Part shown: positions 1 to 12,200 of the stretch, piece by piece | Layout: every line of letters starts with the position of its first letter | Numbering within the stretch: position 1 is the stretch's first letter | Assembly (NCBI RefSeq): GCF_000003815.2 | Contig: NC_049985.1 | Span: forward strand, 14,595,963 to 14,642,342 | DNA: 46,380 bases | Direction: 5' to 3' | Source: Branchiostoma floridae | Lineage: Eukaryota > Chordata > Leptocardii > Amphioxiformes > Branchiostomatidae | The notes under the pieces: generated by a model | The model's database searches: none | Told to the model about the DNA's origin: nothing | What the model saw: the letters and a program-made list of their open reading frames with translations, nothing else | Program-made: the position numbers and the translations under genes

Positions 1-1100
1 GCATCAGTTGTAACTTTTGTTTGGATCGATGTCAATACAAATTTGCAAATACATATCTTCCAATCGCCACGATCACGGGGATTCCCCTCTTGACCATGTG
101 TAATTCACGTGTTCAATCGGAAAGTTCTGGAATAGGGACGGGTACAAAACCAATTTTTCTTGTCGGACCCGGGTCCAGTAAAACCGGACCTGAAAAAAAT
201 CAGTGGACCGGATGTTGGACCGATTTAGAAATGAAATTGACAGATTACATCGGCAGGCGTTCACGTGTTTTAGGGCTTACCGGTCCAAAAAAATAACAAG
301 AGCAACATTTTCTGTCCCAACATCTACAGTCAAAGTTACAATTAGTGTTGTTTTCATGACGATAGGATTTTAAAACGCCAATGGACGTCAGGTACTTAGA
401 TCGGTTACACAAGAGATGGATCTTAGTAAAGTTGAGTTTACGACAAACCAGACTACTGACACTTTAGATATGTTGTCATGAGGTGCTGATAAGGAAACAC
501 AAGGAAAATAACAACACGTTTGGTTTAATGTCTATCGACTATATTATGTTCATCACTGATGATGTGTCCCTGTTCGCACTACCAGAGTGTATTCTAGAGT
601 GTATGAAAGGTACAAAATGTAAAACTTCAAACCAATGGACAATACTTGATGTACTATATTTACAAGTCAACTTTACACTGTACATTTTGAATGTCGTGTG
701 TTACACAAATACAAGCAGTGATAAAGAACGCCTCACAATAATACTGACCAGGTCAGACCCATCATTACATAACAGGCTAAAACGGCACGTTAACAACATC
801 TTATAAAGAGATAGTATCATAGAAGTTAACAGTGACTTGCTTTGTCAATTGCAATGTCCTGTAAAACGCGTTTACTACAAGTATTTACAACTAGTACACG
901 TAATACTGTAATGGACTATGGCTTTATACAAACGTTAAATACATTATCTGCCCTGCTTATATTGCTTAGCCTGATTAAATCTCGCTTATAGCAGCCCGCC
1001 CAACATCCACCGGCCGCGGGGAGGGGCCAGCTACAGCCCTGGATAGTGGAGTTTGAGTTACACAGACTATATATTGCTATGTATAACACTGTCCATTAAC
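1..1100. other. Intergenic, downstream of the first TNF receptor gene
   Basis: I see no convincing coding exon here. The short open frames lack codon character, domain motifs and splice context. The stretch lies past the stop codon of the minus-strand receptor gene, so the part next to 1100 is presumably its 3' UTR, but no AATAAA signal was found on the minus strand. One near-palindromic kappaB-type site is at 77..87 and is listed separately. Confidence 0.5.
77..87. promoter_or_regulatory. kappaB-like motif GGGGATTCCCC
   Basis: The 11-mer GGGGATTCCCC fits the Rel/NF-kappaB consensus GGGRNNYYCC on both strands. It is more than 1 kb past the 3' end of the first TNF receptor gene, so it is not an obvious promoter element of a gene in this window. 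It might serve a neighbour outside the window or be a chance match. Confidence 0.3.
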
Positions 1101-4100
1101 TTATACTTGACTGGGCTCACTACAGTCAGTGTTTTTGATCTCGTCACAAAGGTAGTCGACAAGTGTAGTAAACTTAGTTTTATCTAAAGCCTCTAGCACG
1201 TGCCCAATAGTCAGCATGTTCTCGACATTCCGAGTTTCTAGGACCTTAAACAGGGCAAGAGTCGGGCTGTCTACACGAGCATTGTTTACAGAATCTAAAT
1301 CAAGCTTTTCTAAATGGCCAAGAGTCTCAAAAAACGTTCTCCAGTTTGGTAGGGAAGCTGCGGGGGGTATCTGGTCCAGTTGGGCTGATAGATGCTGTTG
1401 TCGGTCAAAGTTGAACCAGTCGTCTCTCAGCTGTATTTCTGTAACAGACATGAAATATCAGTTAATTGTCGTTTGTTTGCATTTGTAAGGGCAAGCCACA
1501 GGGAAAGTATTGTATTCATTTTCAACAATTTTGTATGAATGATAACTTCGAAATGATATAAAATCTATCAGATATACAACTAAAAAGGACAGTGATATGT
1601 TTTTATTAACTATGTTAATGTCAATCAGTATGCTATATAGTGACGTTAGATGAACACTGTTCTATTAACAGCATCTACAAACAATTCAAAAGAAACTGTA
1701 CATGTGTATACCCACCATATCCAGGTTGGAGGTATTTTGCAAGTTTTGTCCTGTAGGTATTGGCTGTCTGATTGTTACCGGGTGTCCGCTTGGTGGTCTT
1801 ATGGACCTGGGCTGTCTGACCTGATGGAACAAAAAACATTTATCAATATTCTCAATATTTATATCAAAAATTTAGCAGCCCCACAGTTGAGCTCCTGGTT
1901 CCAATTAGTTGGTAACTGGTGTGGGAGAATCCAGTTCAATCCTGGGCAGGGCATCTTTGGTTGGGGCTGTATCCGTCTGTTGGATGGGGCGTAGATGCAA
2001 ATGGACACCCCGTGTTCGAGGAGGTTAAAGGGGGAAGTAGTTCGAATGTAAAAACATACCCTGCTACTGAAGCAGCAAGGAAACTTGCTGACCTATGTGA
2101 TAATCTCCAAGCAGATCCCACGATGGCATAAGATAGTACCAAACTGGCCAATGAGTGTAGTCAGCCAAGAGATGTCAATTTGCAAAACACACTCCTAAAG
2201 CCGACTTCACTCCTCTGGCAGCTTTTGATACTATCTTATGCTACAGTAGGATCTGCTTGGAGATTACTATGTGCCACTAACCCCAGATTAGGGCTTGAAA
2301 GACTGTCTATGTCTGTATTCTATGCAATACTGATAATAGGACGATACAATACAAAGGCACAACAGTACGTAACATACCGGCTAAAACGACAACAGGTGAG
2401 GACGGGGGACCATCAGAACTCTCGGAAACATTTCTGGTCGTGACTTGGGGGAAGACGAAGACCGGGCTCTCATCATCGTCCGTGATCCTGAAGGGAGAAG
2501 ATGTGCCCTCCAGCTCTTTGGACATGTCTGGTTTGTCCACCAAGTTGGTGCTTTCATTGAAGTCTTCATGCGCTGGCCAAGGGTAGTCTGGTATTGCGCA
2601 AACTGTGGAGAAAAAACTGTAACGTTAAACACAGATATAGAGTATGTGGGGAAGGACAACCTCAAGCCAACTGTACACACTTACGCCAGTCATCTTCAGA
2701 AAAGACGCTGGAGCCGCATGTTCCCCGTATAGGAATCTTATTCGAACTAGTACACAACAAACATGTTTCGCCGTGTGGCTTCCTCAGTGTTATGGGCTCG
2801 AACACAGATGTAAATTTCACAGATTCGTAGACCACAATGGCTTATCAATAACGAATACTAGTACAAAATATAAAGTGGTATAAAGTACTTAACAATGTCT
2901 TCATTATTCAAACTTACACCATGCTTTATATACACTGAAATGTCAATATCACATATAGTTTATGAGTGACCTACCGGTTGCGGAAGCTGGTTGTGCAACA
3001 AACTTCTCCTGATGATAGCCAACATCGTTGGTATGTTCACGGTGTCTCTCAGCACTGCTGGGTCCAGATGTTGGACAGGTCTCGTCTGCGTCACTCTTAC
3101 TTACACATGTACCTACAGTGCACAGAACAAAGAATATGATATTAATAACATATACATGTAGTGGCACTTGCAAATGTGGTAAACAAAATGTCAGCTTCGT
3201 GCACTTTATGATTTTAGTTAGGACACTTGAAATGACGATTTGAATATGCTGTAATTATCATGGAAGCTCATCTGTGTTTTTTTAAAAAGCTGTCAAAACC
3301 AAGATTTCCTTGTTCTTCTGCAGTAATCATAGTACAATATGTTATCATAGTTCGGATGTGATTGGTCATTATTGATCCTGAAGAAGGCGATAGTGGTCGT
3401 TGAAAATTTTGTTCGTGTATAACATTACATTTAAGCTTTCTGTTGGAAGAAAGTTAAGCACTGTATAATGAATATGCTCTATTTGTCTCTATTCCTACCT
3501 GAGGCGATCTCTGGGTCCAAGTTGTCAGTAGACAGGTGTGTGTGGTTACGTCTCTTTAGCCGATGTTTAATCTTCTGCCACAGGCCGAGTCTGGCTGATA
3601 TGACTGCTGTGATGAGCAGGAGAAACATGACAGCTCCGAACGCCACGCTCACGGCTGCCATGGCGTAAATTCCTGGGGACTGCAGATGGGTTTTCTGCTG
3701 TGACACTTCCTCTGATGCTTCCGGATCTACGGGGGGCAGACAACGAGTTAGTTACAACATCCATCCGTTCATCTATATATCTATACATCCATCCATCTAT
3801 CTATCCGTTCATCCATCCATTCATCTGTCTATCTATCCGTACATCCATCTATCCATCCATCCATCCGTCTATCTATCCGTCCATCTATCTATCCGTACAT
3901 CCATCTATCCATCCATCTATCTATCCGTCCATCTATCTATCCGTCCATGCATCCATCCATCTATCCGTCCATCTATCTATCCGTACATCCATCTATCCAT
4001 CCATCCATCCATCTATCTATCCGTCCATCTATCTATCCGTCCATCCATCCATCCATCCATCCATCCATCCATCCATCCAATCATCCATCCATCCATCCAT

Positions 4101-5643
4101 CCATCCATCCATCCATCCGTCCGTCCGTCCGTCCATTTATCCGTCCATCCATCAACAACCCACTGCCCCTAGGGCATTACAAGGGCTATGGAACTACCTT
4201 TTATACCATTTATAAAATGCTTGGGAAGAAACTTGAATAAACCAAATGCCTCTTACCCTGGTTTCCTGTTTCTTTGACCTTTACAGGGCAGTCGGAGCTG
4301 TTTGCTTTGTCGAAGTCGCAGTGAATGCAATCAACTTTACCCCAGGGTGTGGCTTTCGCAAAGTATCTGAAAAATTAGATAGAGACGTGCCTAATGTCAG
4401 TCACATGCATATGTCCATTACTCTATATTTTGAGTTGTTGTTGGAAACTGCGATCGGGAAAGTGGTTGACATGCTAGTACTCTGTTCTACAAATATCAGT
4501 CTGTTTGAAAACCATACAAAATTAAGTTATCAAGATTAAAGGTGCACAATCAAAAATGTTTCAAGTACAAGATCAACTTACCCTTCTAAACACCCGCCGC
4601 AAACAGTTTGTGAAAGTCTGTCGCAAGGTCGGACGGTTTTCTTTCCCTGGCGGTCACATAACACACATGTCCGCTCTGCACCACTCTGACAAGTGTATCC
4701 TTCCGCCAGAGGGACGCAGTCTTCACACACCACATCTTTACCGGACCCGCACGGTTCCACTTGTCTCTGGCCAGGCTCACAGCGCTTCGGTAGAAAGACA
4801 GTTTGACAGTTTGTTAGTTTTGATCGTGCCATTGACTAGTAAATAAATCATTATCATTTTTATTAAAAACGTAATGAAAATGATTTTATGTCACACTTGA
4901 TTATAACGATAGTTCAGCTTTATCCGCGGGTACCCTATAGCTATATATCCGGTATCTTTAAAAGATCAGTATTTAGAAATATCAGGTCGACGAACGGTGG
5001 TTTTAACTGCAATGTTTTGAAAATATTGCCGTTTGAAACCACCGACCGTCGATTTGATATATCTTTGAATACCCTCTACTTGATGGATATAGGTTACCCC
5101 GCAGATAAAGGTGAACTGGCGTTAACCTTGAAGTGTTACGGTATGACTTCGTAATGCTAGTGATTCGGAGGGTGGAGCATGGGAGGTCAATTTGTGACTT
5201 TGTAGGTACTTACTCGGTTAGAACAACTTTTACAGCGTCCTCCGTCAAGATACTCCCACGGCTTACATGTTCTTGCTGCACTGACTGCAGCAGGCATGAA
5301 AGCTACAGTCTGTAAGAAGAAAAAAACCCCCGGAAAACTCAGTAAGTTAAAGTTACTAAGATTCTGCATATCAACAGCAAATACCAAATGCAACAGCTGT
5401 ATAGGTTGTTGTGATCACGTAGTGATCGCGTTCTGTGTTGAAGACATTACAACGTGACAAGATGTGTTTGAATAGGAAAATCAAATGTGTAACAAGAACA
5501 AAGAGAAAGACACGTACCAGTAAACATGTGTAAAATATGAGATGTTTTAGTCTCCACTCTGCGAGGTAGGTTCTTGGCAGTGGCTGTTTGTTAGCAGTAG
5601 GTGTCAGAAGTAGACGAAAAGTAGTGCAGTTCACAGACGACAT
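1101..5643 (-). CDS. TNF receptor superfamily member with C-terminal death domain
   Basis: Type I membrane receptor of 487 aa expected to bind a TNF-family ligand and recruit DD adaptors. Minus-strand exons, 5' to 3': 5518..5643, 5214..5309, 4582..4784, 4257..4366, 3499..3726, 2975..3112, 2378..2602, 1101..1438. All have GT-AG borders and matching phases. The signal peptide spans exons 1-2 (hydrophobic run around [14 protein letters not shown]). Cysteine-rich repeats occupy about residues 55-175, with [22 protein letters not shown] as the clearest unit in outline. A membrane segment lies at about 200-222 ([20 protein letters not shown]) and a basic stop-transfer stretch follows. Exon 8 encodes the DD (about 380-480), including the [10 protein letters not shown] core and the [10 protein letters not shown] helix. 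ATG 5643 is the first in-frame start found. There is a CATC microsatellite in intron 4 and a palindromic repeat in intron 7. Family assignment is firm; the ligand and vertebrate orthologue are unknown. Confidence 0.87.
2101..2266. repeat. Palindromic MITE-like element, family 1 copy a
   Basis: The ends are inverted copies of TAATCTCCAAGCAGATCC, followed by a segment like GGCATAAGATAGTA. The same ends and internal blocks recur at 8991..9210, 12761..12931, 15459..15501 (fragment) and 29780..29957. This copy lies in intron 7 of the first TNF receptor gene. No coding capacity is seen, so it is probably a non-autonomous DNA transposon. Confidence 0.8.
3763..4152. repeat. Long imperfect CATC/TATC/CGTC microsatellite
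   Basis: About 390 bases of tetranucleotide repeat built from ATCC, ATCT and GTCC units, so every frame reads as a repeated Ile-His-Pro-Ser type peptide. It lies inside intron 4 of the minus-strand TNF receptor gene, between the third cysteine-rich exon and the membrane exon. The long open frames across it are artefacts of the repeat. Confidence 0.95.
4904..5124. repeat. MITE-like element, family 2 copy a
   Basis: The left end reads TAACGATAGTTCAGCTTTAT and the right end is its approximate inverse, ending GTGAACTGGCGTTA. Internal inverted blocks (CGACGAACGGTGGTTTTAAC against its inverse near 5027) make the whole unit palindromic. Related copies are at 15544..15655 and 44133..44297. This copy lies in intron 2 of the first TNF receptor gene. 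Confidence 0.75.
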
Positions 5644-5707
5644 CTTTGTTTATCTGAATAAACAAGAGAATGTTTCATATTATTACAATTCAAAGGAGGA
5701 TTTCACT

Positions 5708-5719
5708 TTTCCCGCCAAA
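5708..5719. promoter_or_regulatory. E2F-like motif TTTCCCGCCAAA
   Basis: The motif matches the E2F consensus TTTSSCGC. It lies about 65 bases upstream of the start codon of the first TNF receptor gene (start at 5643, minus strand), so it could be in the promoter or 5' UTR. No TATA box is evident nearby. The assignment rests on the motif alone. Confidence 0.3.
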
Positions 5720-7515
5720 TTGACGAGACGAGTCGCCTGGTCTGAAGCGAATACCAGTAGCACCACAGGGTGGTTACCATTGGTCAACATTTAACCCTAT
5801 TAACCCTCGTGACGTCACAATGCCGCCGCACCTGCCGTGTCACCCGATATCACATGGCGACAGATTAGATTAGTCTTTACTTTCCTGTCAGAACTATCGC
5901 TTATCTTTGTTTGAGCATCATGCCACGGGGGAAAGAAAAATAAATCAGAACTTTAATTACAAACAAACCATTCTGAGTGTCCGTTAGCAGAGTGAGAGTT
6001 ACAGTGTATTGTGGAAAGCGAGTTCACGGATTTAGCTTGTATAACGTTATTTTGTCGACCACATGTACACTCTAGAAGTTGATAAAACTGTGTCTCTCAT
6101 CAAGATGTTTTATACAGTGTAACACGGAGAACCTCTCTATCTAAGTGATTGGTAAACTTCTGTGGAATGTTAATTGTCCATTTATATGAATACCTCATGA
6201 TAGGTCAGCTAGCACCTGTCATAAATTTCACGAAAGCATATTTCTAAATGATCGTCTCTGAAAAATGCTGCCTATAAAGTAACGTCATAAGGTAAAAGAA
6301 AAAAAAGCCTGTCAAAAATCTAATCATTTTGAGATCTCCTGAAACATCTGCCAACAAACTTAATTGCTAGGGAATTTACCCAGATATTCTCGAGTTATCT
6401 TGGTCACAGATACTGACATCATGAGACCGTGACACACACGAACGCCACCGAAAACACTACCTTCTTGGCGAACGTAATAATCAATAGCCTATCACAGCAT
6501 GTGGAAATAAGACTCGGGAGTCATGAACAGTCTTAATGAATCAAGGGCATGCAGTTTTACTGAACGTAATCTATCTGAAGGTACTTGCACAAAACTTTAT
6601 GGCCAGGCCAACGGAAGGGTCAACATATGTCTGACACTGTTTTAGCCGTTGTTTTTAAAACATGAATATAGCCACAAATCTAATCTAAGAAAGGGCAACC
6701 ATGGGCAAGCTTTAAGTGGTAACGTTTCAGAGACCATCACCAGCGAATAAAATCTCAGCGTCCGGCTTCAGTCACTGGCATACTATAAAATGTCACATAC
6801 AGGTGAGTGAGTAATACTTCTAAACAATACTAGTACTACCAAAAATAAGCCTATTGAACATAGTTTCGGAATTTCTTACAGCATAAGACACTTACCTATC
6901 GGCCCGCAACCTCAGCGAGAAAATGACCAGATTTGGACTGAAAGCGGCGACCCAACCTCCTCGGCCCGCCCACTTCCGGCCTACGTCACTCCGAAAACAA
7001 CCGATAAGCTTAAGAACCGAACCTACAAACTGTACTCCTACGCACAGTTGTGGAACAATGGGGATCTCCTAGGCGATAGAAGGAGTGGCTCTCGTGTGTG
7101 CACACTGACGATCACTGATGTGTCGGTATTTAGCTCCTGTTCGGCCGTTTGACGTCAAAACGGTTAACCTTGTGATCAACATAGCCCGGCTATTGAACCC
7201 TGACTTCGGCGAATTTTGACCCAACTAGAAGCACCTGCCCTCCACTTCCGCGTTCGCTGAAGTTCAGTATCTCGCGCCATACGTGACGAACTGAGGACAG
7301 ACACATGTGTTACACTAGCTTGAAGGCCTTATCATGTACAGTGATTTTAACAAGGACTAATTCACAACTTCTTGGCACCATTTGGCGTGGCCCAATGTGA
7401 TATCCTCTGGCTAGTGCTTGCAGTTGGCACACAAAGAGGAAAGGCACAGGTTAGACTTAGAGTTAGAGGTTTAAGGTGTAAGTTACGACCCTCCTCCCAA
7501 CAGGCATGGAGTTTA

Positions 7516-8077
7516 TACTCTCCAAGCAGAGGTTGAGTCGCGTAGATATAGTAGTAGTCGGAAAAATTACACCGGCGCTCCTCTCCGCGTAAATCCGGGG
7601 CAGTATAACTATTTGGCTAACGATCTTTTTATGCATTGCGGGGTGGGGGGCACCCAGCACCATCCCGGATTTTAAAATTTTGAAAGGAAATCCCCGCCCC
7701 TATACCTGATCCCAAAAATAGATTTTGAGCACTGGATTCTGTATTGACAACCCTTGGAAAATCCAGAAGGCCAGNNNNNNNNNNNNNNNNNNNNNNNNNN
7801 NNNNNNNNNNNNNNNNNNNNNNNNNNNNNNNNNNNNNNNNNNNNNNNNNNNNNNNNNNNNNNNNNNNNNNNNNNNNNNNNNNNNNNNNNNNNNNNNNNNN
7901 NNNNNNNNNNNNNNNNNNNNNNNNNNNNNNNNNNNNNNNNNNNNNNNNNNNNNNNNNNNNNNNNNNNNNNNNNNNNNNNNNNNNNNNNNNNNNNNNNNNN
8001 NNNNNNNNNGAGGAGCGGCGGTGTATTTTTCCGACTACTACTATATCTACGCGACTCAGTCCTCTGCCTTGAGAGTA
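7516..8077. repeat. Inverted-repeat element interrupted by the assembly gap
   Basis: The arms 7516..7583 and 8010..8077 are near-perfect inverted copies. The left arm includes GTCGCGTAGATATAGTAGTA; the right arm includes its inverse, TACTACTATATCTACGCGAC. The outer ends (CTCCAAGCAGAGGTTG) match the ends of the element at 39351..39485, so this looks like another MITE-type repeat. The centre is lost in the Ns, which suggests the hairpin itself broke the assembly. Confidence 0.75.
7775..8009. other. Assembly gap (235 N)
   Basis: A run of unknown bases. Open frames reading across it are meaningless. The gap sits between the arms of an inverted repeat, so its true length is uncertain. Confidence 1.
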
Positions 8078-8550
8078 TGGAGTTCAGCCGTTGTACAGTT
8101 TCTGTACATGTTTACTGCAATGTGCACGTTAAAGCGAGCGAGGGATCAAATGTCACTTGGGCTGTTGTTAACAGTTAAACTTTCATTGTTTCCGTCGTTT
8201 CAAAAACAGTATAATATGTCTTCTCTTGTATCGCTACCAGTAAAGTTTATATATGTACGTCACCATTGCTAAGAGACCTGAATAAACCAACAGTGCTCAA
8301 CGTTATAAAGTCATAAAGTCAACAACCTTGATCGACGTGCTTACGTCACGAGGAAGTAAAAGGGTCTCAAACGTTCAGTCTTGCGTCTTTGATATTTGTT
8401 TAACCATGATCATACAATGTATAAAACTCAACCCATTGGTTTGAATGGTCAAGGACATTATATAATCTACATAATGTTAAACCTAGCCTATCGAAGTGTC
8501 CTTCAACGAGTTGATCTCAGCAGTTCTATATGTGTCCGACATATGTCCTT

Positions 8551-8740
8551 TTGTTTGTTTGTTTGCTTGTTTGTTTGTTTGTTTTATTTGGATCTCCATT
8601 AGTGATACTAAATGTAGTATCACTATTCTTCCTGGAGTCCTACAATACATGAGCAATAAATACAAAAAATAAGCAACAAATCTTATACAATAAGTAAACA
8701 GAAAACTAGCCTTTGAAGACCCTTGTGACGTCATAGCCGG
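8551..8740 (-). mobile_element. LINE 3' end with hairpin and GTTT tail
   Basis: Read on the minus strand, the sequence runs GGACTCCAGGAAGAATAGTG, a hairpin, then TAATGGAGATCCAAATAAAA and a (CAAA)n tail (8551..8589). The same layout occurs on the plus strand at about 24100..24335, and similarity continues upstream of the hairpin. A short A/T-rich tandem tail and a 3' stem-loop are typical of non-LTR retrotransposons. No reverse transcriptase frame remains; the 5' boundary is approximate. Confidence 0.65.
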
Positions 8741-8940
8741 TAGGAAATTAATCGTCGTCTCAAAATTATCAGACCATTATTATCATGTAACTGTCATGTG
8801 AGTACGTTACGTTTTGCAGGATCTTAAACATCGCGATGGTCTGTTGTATCCAGTTCTTAAAGCATTGACCTTAGTGAGACAGATAAGTCTAAAAAAACAG
8901 CAACAAAAAAAACTCGGAGAAACTTTTGAAGTCGCTTCAT

Positions 8941-8946
8941 TTTATT
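8941..8946 (-). terminator. Candidate polyadenylation signal of the serine protease gene
   Basis: TTTATT on the plus strand is AATAAA on the coding strand, 294 bases past the stop codon. It is the only canonical signal I noticed close downstream. A family 1 repeat lies between it and the stop. Confidence 0.3.
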
Positions 8947-8990
8947 TTGCCGAGTGACGACACATAGCTGTGTACTCTGGGCCCGCTGGA

Positions 8991-9210
8991 TAATTTCCAA
9001 GCAGATCCTACGGTACCATAAGATAGTATCAAACCAGGTAAAGGAGTATAGCCAGCCAAACGGTTCCATAGCCATATGATAAGATGGTATCAAAGCTGGC
9101 AAAGGAGTATAGCCGACCAAAGGGAGTCAGACAGGCAGCTCCTTGGCCGGCTTCACTCCTCTGCCAGCTTTGATACTATCTTATGCTACCGTAGGATCTG
9201 CTTGGAGATG
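8991..9210. repeat. Palindromic MITE-like element, family 1 copy b
   Basis: It starts TAATTTCCAAGCAGATCCTA and ends with the inverse, GTAGGATCTGCTTGGAGATG. It is longer than copy a and holds two extra internal AAGATRGTATCAAA blocks, so it may be a nested or partly duplicated copy. It ends 29 bases before the stop codon side of the protease gene and is probably transcribed as part of its 3' UTR. Confidence 0.75.
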
Positions 9211-9239
9211 ACCGTCGGGAGCACAAATGTTGACTAGCT

Positions 9240-12200
9240 CTAGTTGGACTGGATGGTCTGCTCGATCCAGCTCTTGAAGGCGGTGACTCGGGCGTACATG
9301 GTGGGCTTGTGTGGGTCACCGCACGGCTGTTCTCCCCAGTTCACGATTCCATGCAGTTCCCACCGGCTGCCGTCAGGGGACGGGCAAATTAGCGGGCCAC
9401 CAGAGTCTCCCTGGAAAACACAAGGGTTGACTATATGTATATTACAGTATGTATAAATCATTATAAATATACCATGTAAAGGTTTAAGTGTTCATAATGT
9501 CAAACATAGATTTCAATGCAATATCAGGTATCTATATATCTTTGTTTCCTATTCAACAATATCATAATGGGGTTAAGTGACAAAAAATACCGAAAGCAAA
9601 CTGAGGGGATAAACGATATCATAATGATTATAGTAATTAGAAAATATTTGTGTTCATCTAATTGAAAATCATTTTCTAATAACTACAGATCATTAGTGGT
9701 GTTATATGAATGAAGACCTTTATTTTTGCCACACACGTGACTTTGTAGCTTTCATCATTATGCACATGAAAAACATAGCTTCATTGCAATGGTATGCACC
9801 AAAGTGCTTTATTTTCTCATAGAAAAAATAATATAAGGGGTAATAAAACCTGATGATATCATCCATATGGCCCCCCAAAAATCAGATTTAGAATTCTTTC
9901 ATGCACTTCTATCAATATTCGTTACGGCTCCATTCTTTCTTAATTCATTAATGAGAAAACAAGTTAGCCGGGTTAAATACCTTAATACAAAATGGACAAA
10001 TAAAAACTTACGTCACAAGCGTCGTCCCGTCCATGCTCATATCCGGCACACACCTGGATACTGCTGACCTCTAGGGTACCCCAGACGTGGTCCTTGCTGC
10101 AGTACGCGGGGTCGAGCAAGGGGGCGTACGTCCACTTCAGCCTTTCCGATTCAGCTAGATATCATCATGCAAACAGTTGAAATGATTAATCGTAACAAAA
10201 ATGCGTGCATGCTGATTCCATGAACTTCAGCTTTTCTTCAAACCCGCCTATATTAATACAAAACTGGTGTTCACTTAGCTAAGAAGTCCTGTACTGTCAA
10301 TCGGTATTTTCATTGATACATTTTACTTCGCACTGAAATACACATCGCAAATATTCATCACTTGACGCAAAAAAAGAATATTGGACAAACAATATGGCCA
10401 ATGTCTATTCAATACTATACAATTAGACAAGAAAGCTTAGAAGATGTCAAAGCAGGACACATGTAAGTACCTGTTGTCATACATAAATGTTCATCTGATA
10501 GACAAAATATATAATCATATAATACATATCTTCATGTGTTTCAAAAAGAGAAAGGAAAATATGTGATGTAGCGCTTTACAGAAGTACGTAGTGTTTTGTA
10601 TTTTACGGCTTATACTGACTTCTTAACACCTTTGACCGATTGCTGACGTCACACTTCCGGTCTGGATTTGTGCCATAGGCTTTGGGTTATTTCAACTTGA
10701 TACGGATCAGAGGACTGATCGAAAGCTTGTTGGTAACGCGCTTTATCTTGTTTAAAATTGTAACATAATGTTGATTACCGTCTCAGATGAACGTACATTC
10801 GAGAATAAACAGATACATGTATTTACCACCATCCACCTGGTTCTGTATATCATGGTAGCCCCATCCGCTCACGACACAGTTAGTCCCGGGGATCGCGTCC
10901 GAGTCAGGCAGGCAGATATTGTTCACCAAGTTGTTCACTGTTATGGGGCTGAAAAAATAACATTTTTTTACCTCCAAGTAGTTATGTTTTTTTTTACCTC
11001 CAAGTAGACGAAGATGGAAAACTTATGTTGATGGCATTGCTGCCCCTACGGCCGGTAAGGCTATGGGACCGGTGAGGTGAGGTGAGTTATGTTTTCCCTA
11101 GCCTGACTAAAATCGCGCTCCTAGCGGCCGGCCTTACAATTGCCACCGAGAGCCAGCGAGAGATTGTGTAAACACAGGCTATGTTTCCTCCGATATAGGT
11201 GAACATTTTGTCTTTGCTGGTGCGTTCTTCTTCTCCTTTCTTTCCTCTTCTTGTTCTGCGCCATTAACCAATCAGAGGTTAGAACTGACGGTGACATCAG
11301 TGGTGACGTCAGCACTTTAAAAAAACAAGTAGATGCAGGGTGGCAGCTCTATTAAAGCAGAAAGCTGTTGTTTATGTTCGTATACGTAACAATGTGGGTC
11401 AAATTGTTCTTAATGCTAAAAATGCACAAACTGCCATATTTCATAAAAATGCACAAAAAGGAACTGATTTTGTCAAGAACAATTGCGCATATTTCATTAT
11501 ATGTCAAAAAGGTTCATAAAACATAGTCACCATCACAGTAATTCAGTGAATGACTCCCGTTGCATAAATACGTAATCCGCATGCCGTGAGCAACATCGCT
11601 TACAACGTACGTGCGATTGCCACGTTACCGTATGTAGGCCGCACTTACACGTGCTGCGTACGTACGGTTTCCTTACTGACCTGGCTAGCTTGATCAGTGC
11701 CACATCGTGGTGCGCCACATCCTGGGAACCTATGGTAAATTCGTGGTAGGCGGGGTGCAGGATTACACGGGACACGTTGTAGTCCTCCCTGCCATCCTCC
11801 CAGGTTACCACAGACGTCAGGCCAGCTCGGACTCGCCACATGCTTGGATCGGTTCCTCTGTGCATCAATCATAAATGCGCATAGATCTGAATACATGCTT
11901 TCTAAAGGTGGGGTCACACGTGCGTAAGTGCGTGTGAGGTCCGTATGGTAGTCTTTAGCCTCTATCAGGTTCGACAGGTAGTTAGAAAATATAGACAGAT
12001 AACATACCAAGCGCGTTAGCTGGTCGCAAACCATATTCCTCTGCCAGCTAACTCAACAAATTACGAACATACAGATTACTTAAGACTACTTACAACGACG
12101 TGAAATACTTAAAGATTGCAAACATTCGGCACAGAACAGCCATCACAAAGCTCCGCATTAGTTCACATAGACTCCACATTGAAAAGGCCAACATAACACG

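Larger units (their letters stand above)
5644..8940. other. Intergenic, repeat-rich, contains the assembly gap
   Basis: This lies between the divergent-side promoter of the first TNF receptor gene and the 3' end of the serine protease gene. I see no exon. Contents: an E2F-like site at 5708..5719, remnants of the dispersed 'contact-repeat' family near 6310..6480 (ending CTACCTTCTTGGCGAACGTA), an inverted-repeat element split by the N-gap (7516..8077), and a LINE 3' end on the minus strand near 8551..8740. The rest is unassigned. Confidence 0.5.

Noticed and set aside
3763-4152. CRISPR-like or satellite array
   Set aside because: There are no spaced repeats with unique spacers; it is a simple microsatellite in a eukaryotic intron.
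3700-4240. Long open frames of Ile-His-Pro-Ser repeats (up to 171 codons)
   Set aside because: They are translations of a tetranucleotide microsatellite inside an intron; several frames are open at once for the same reason.
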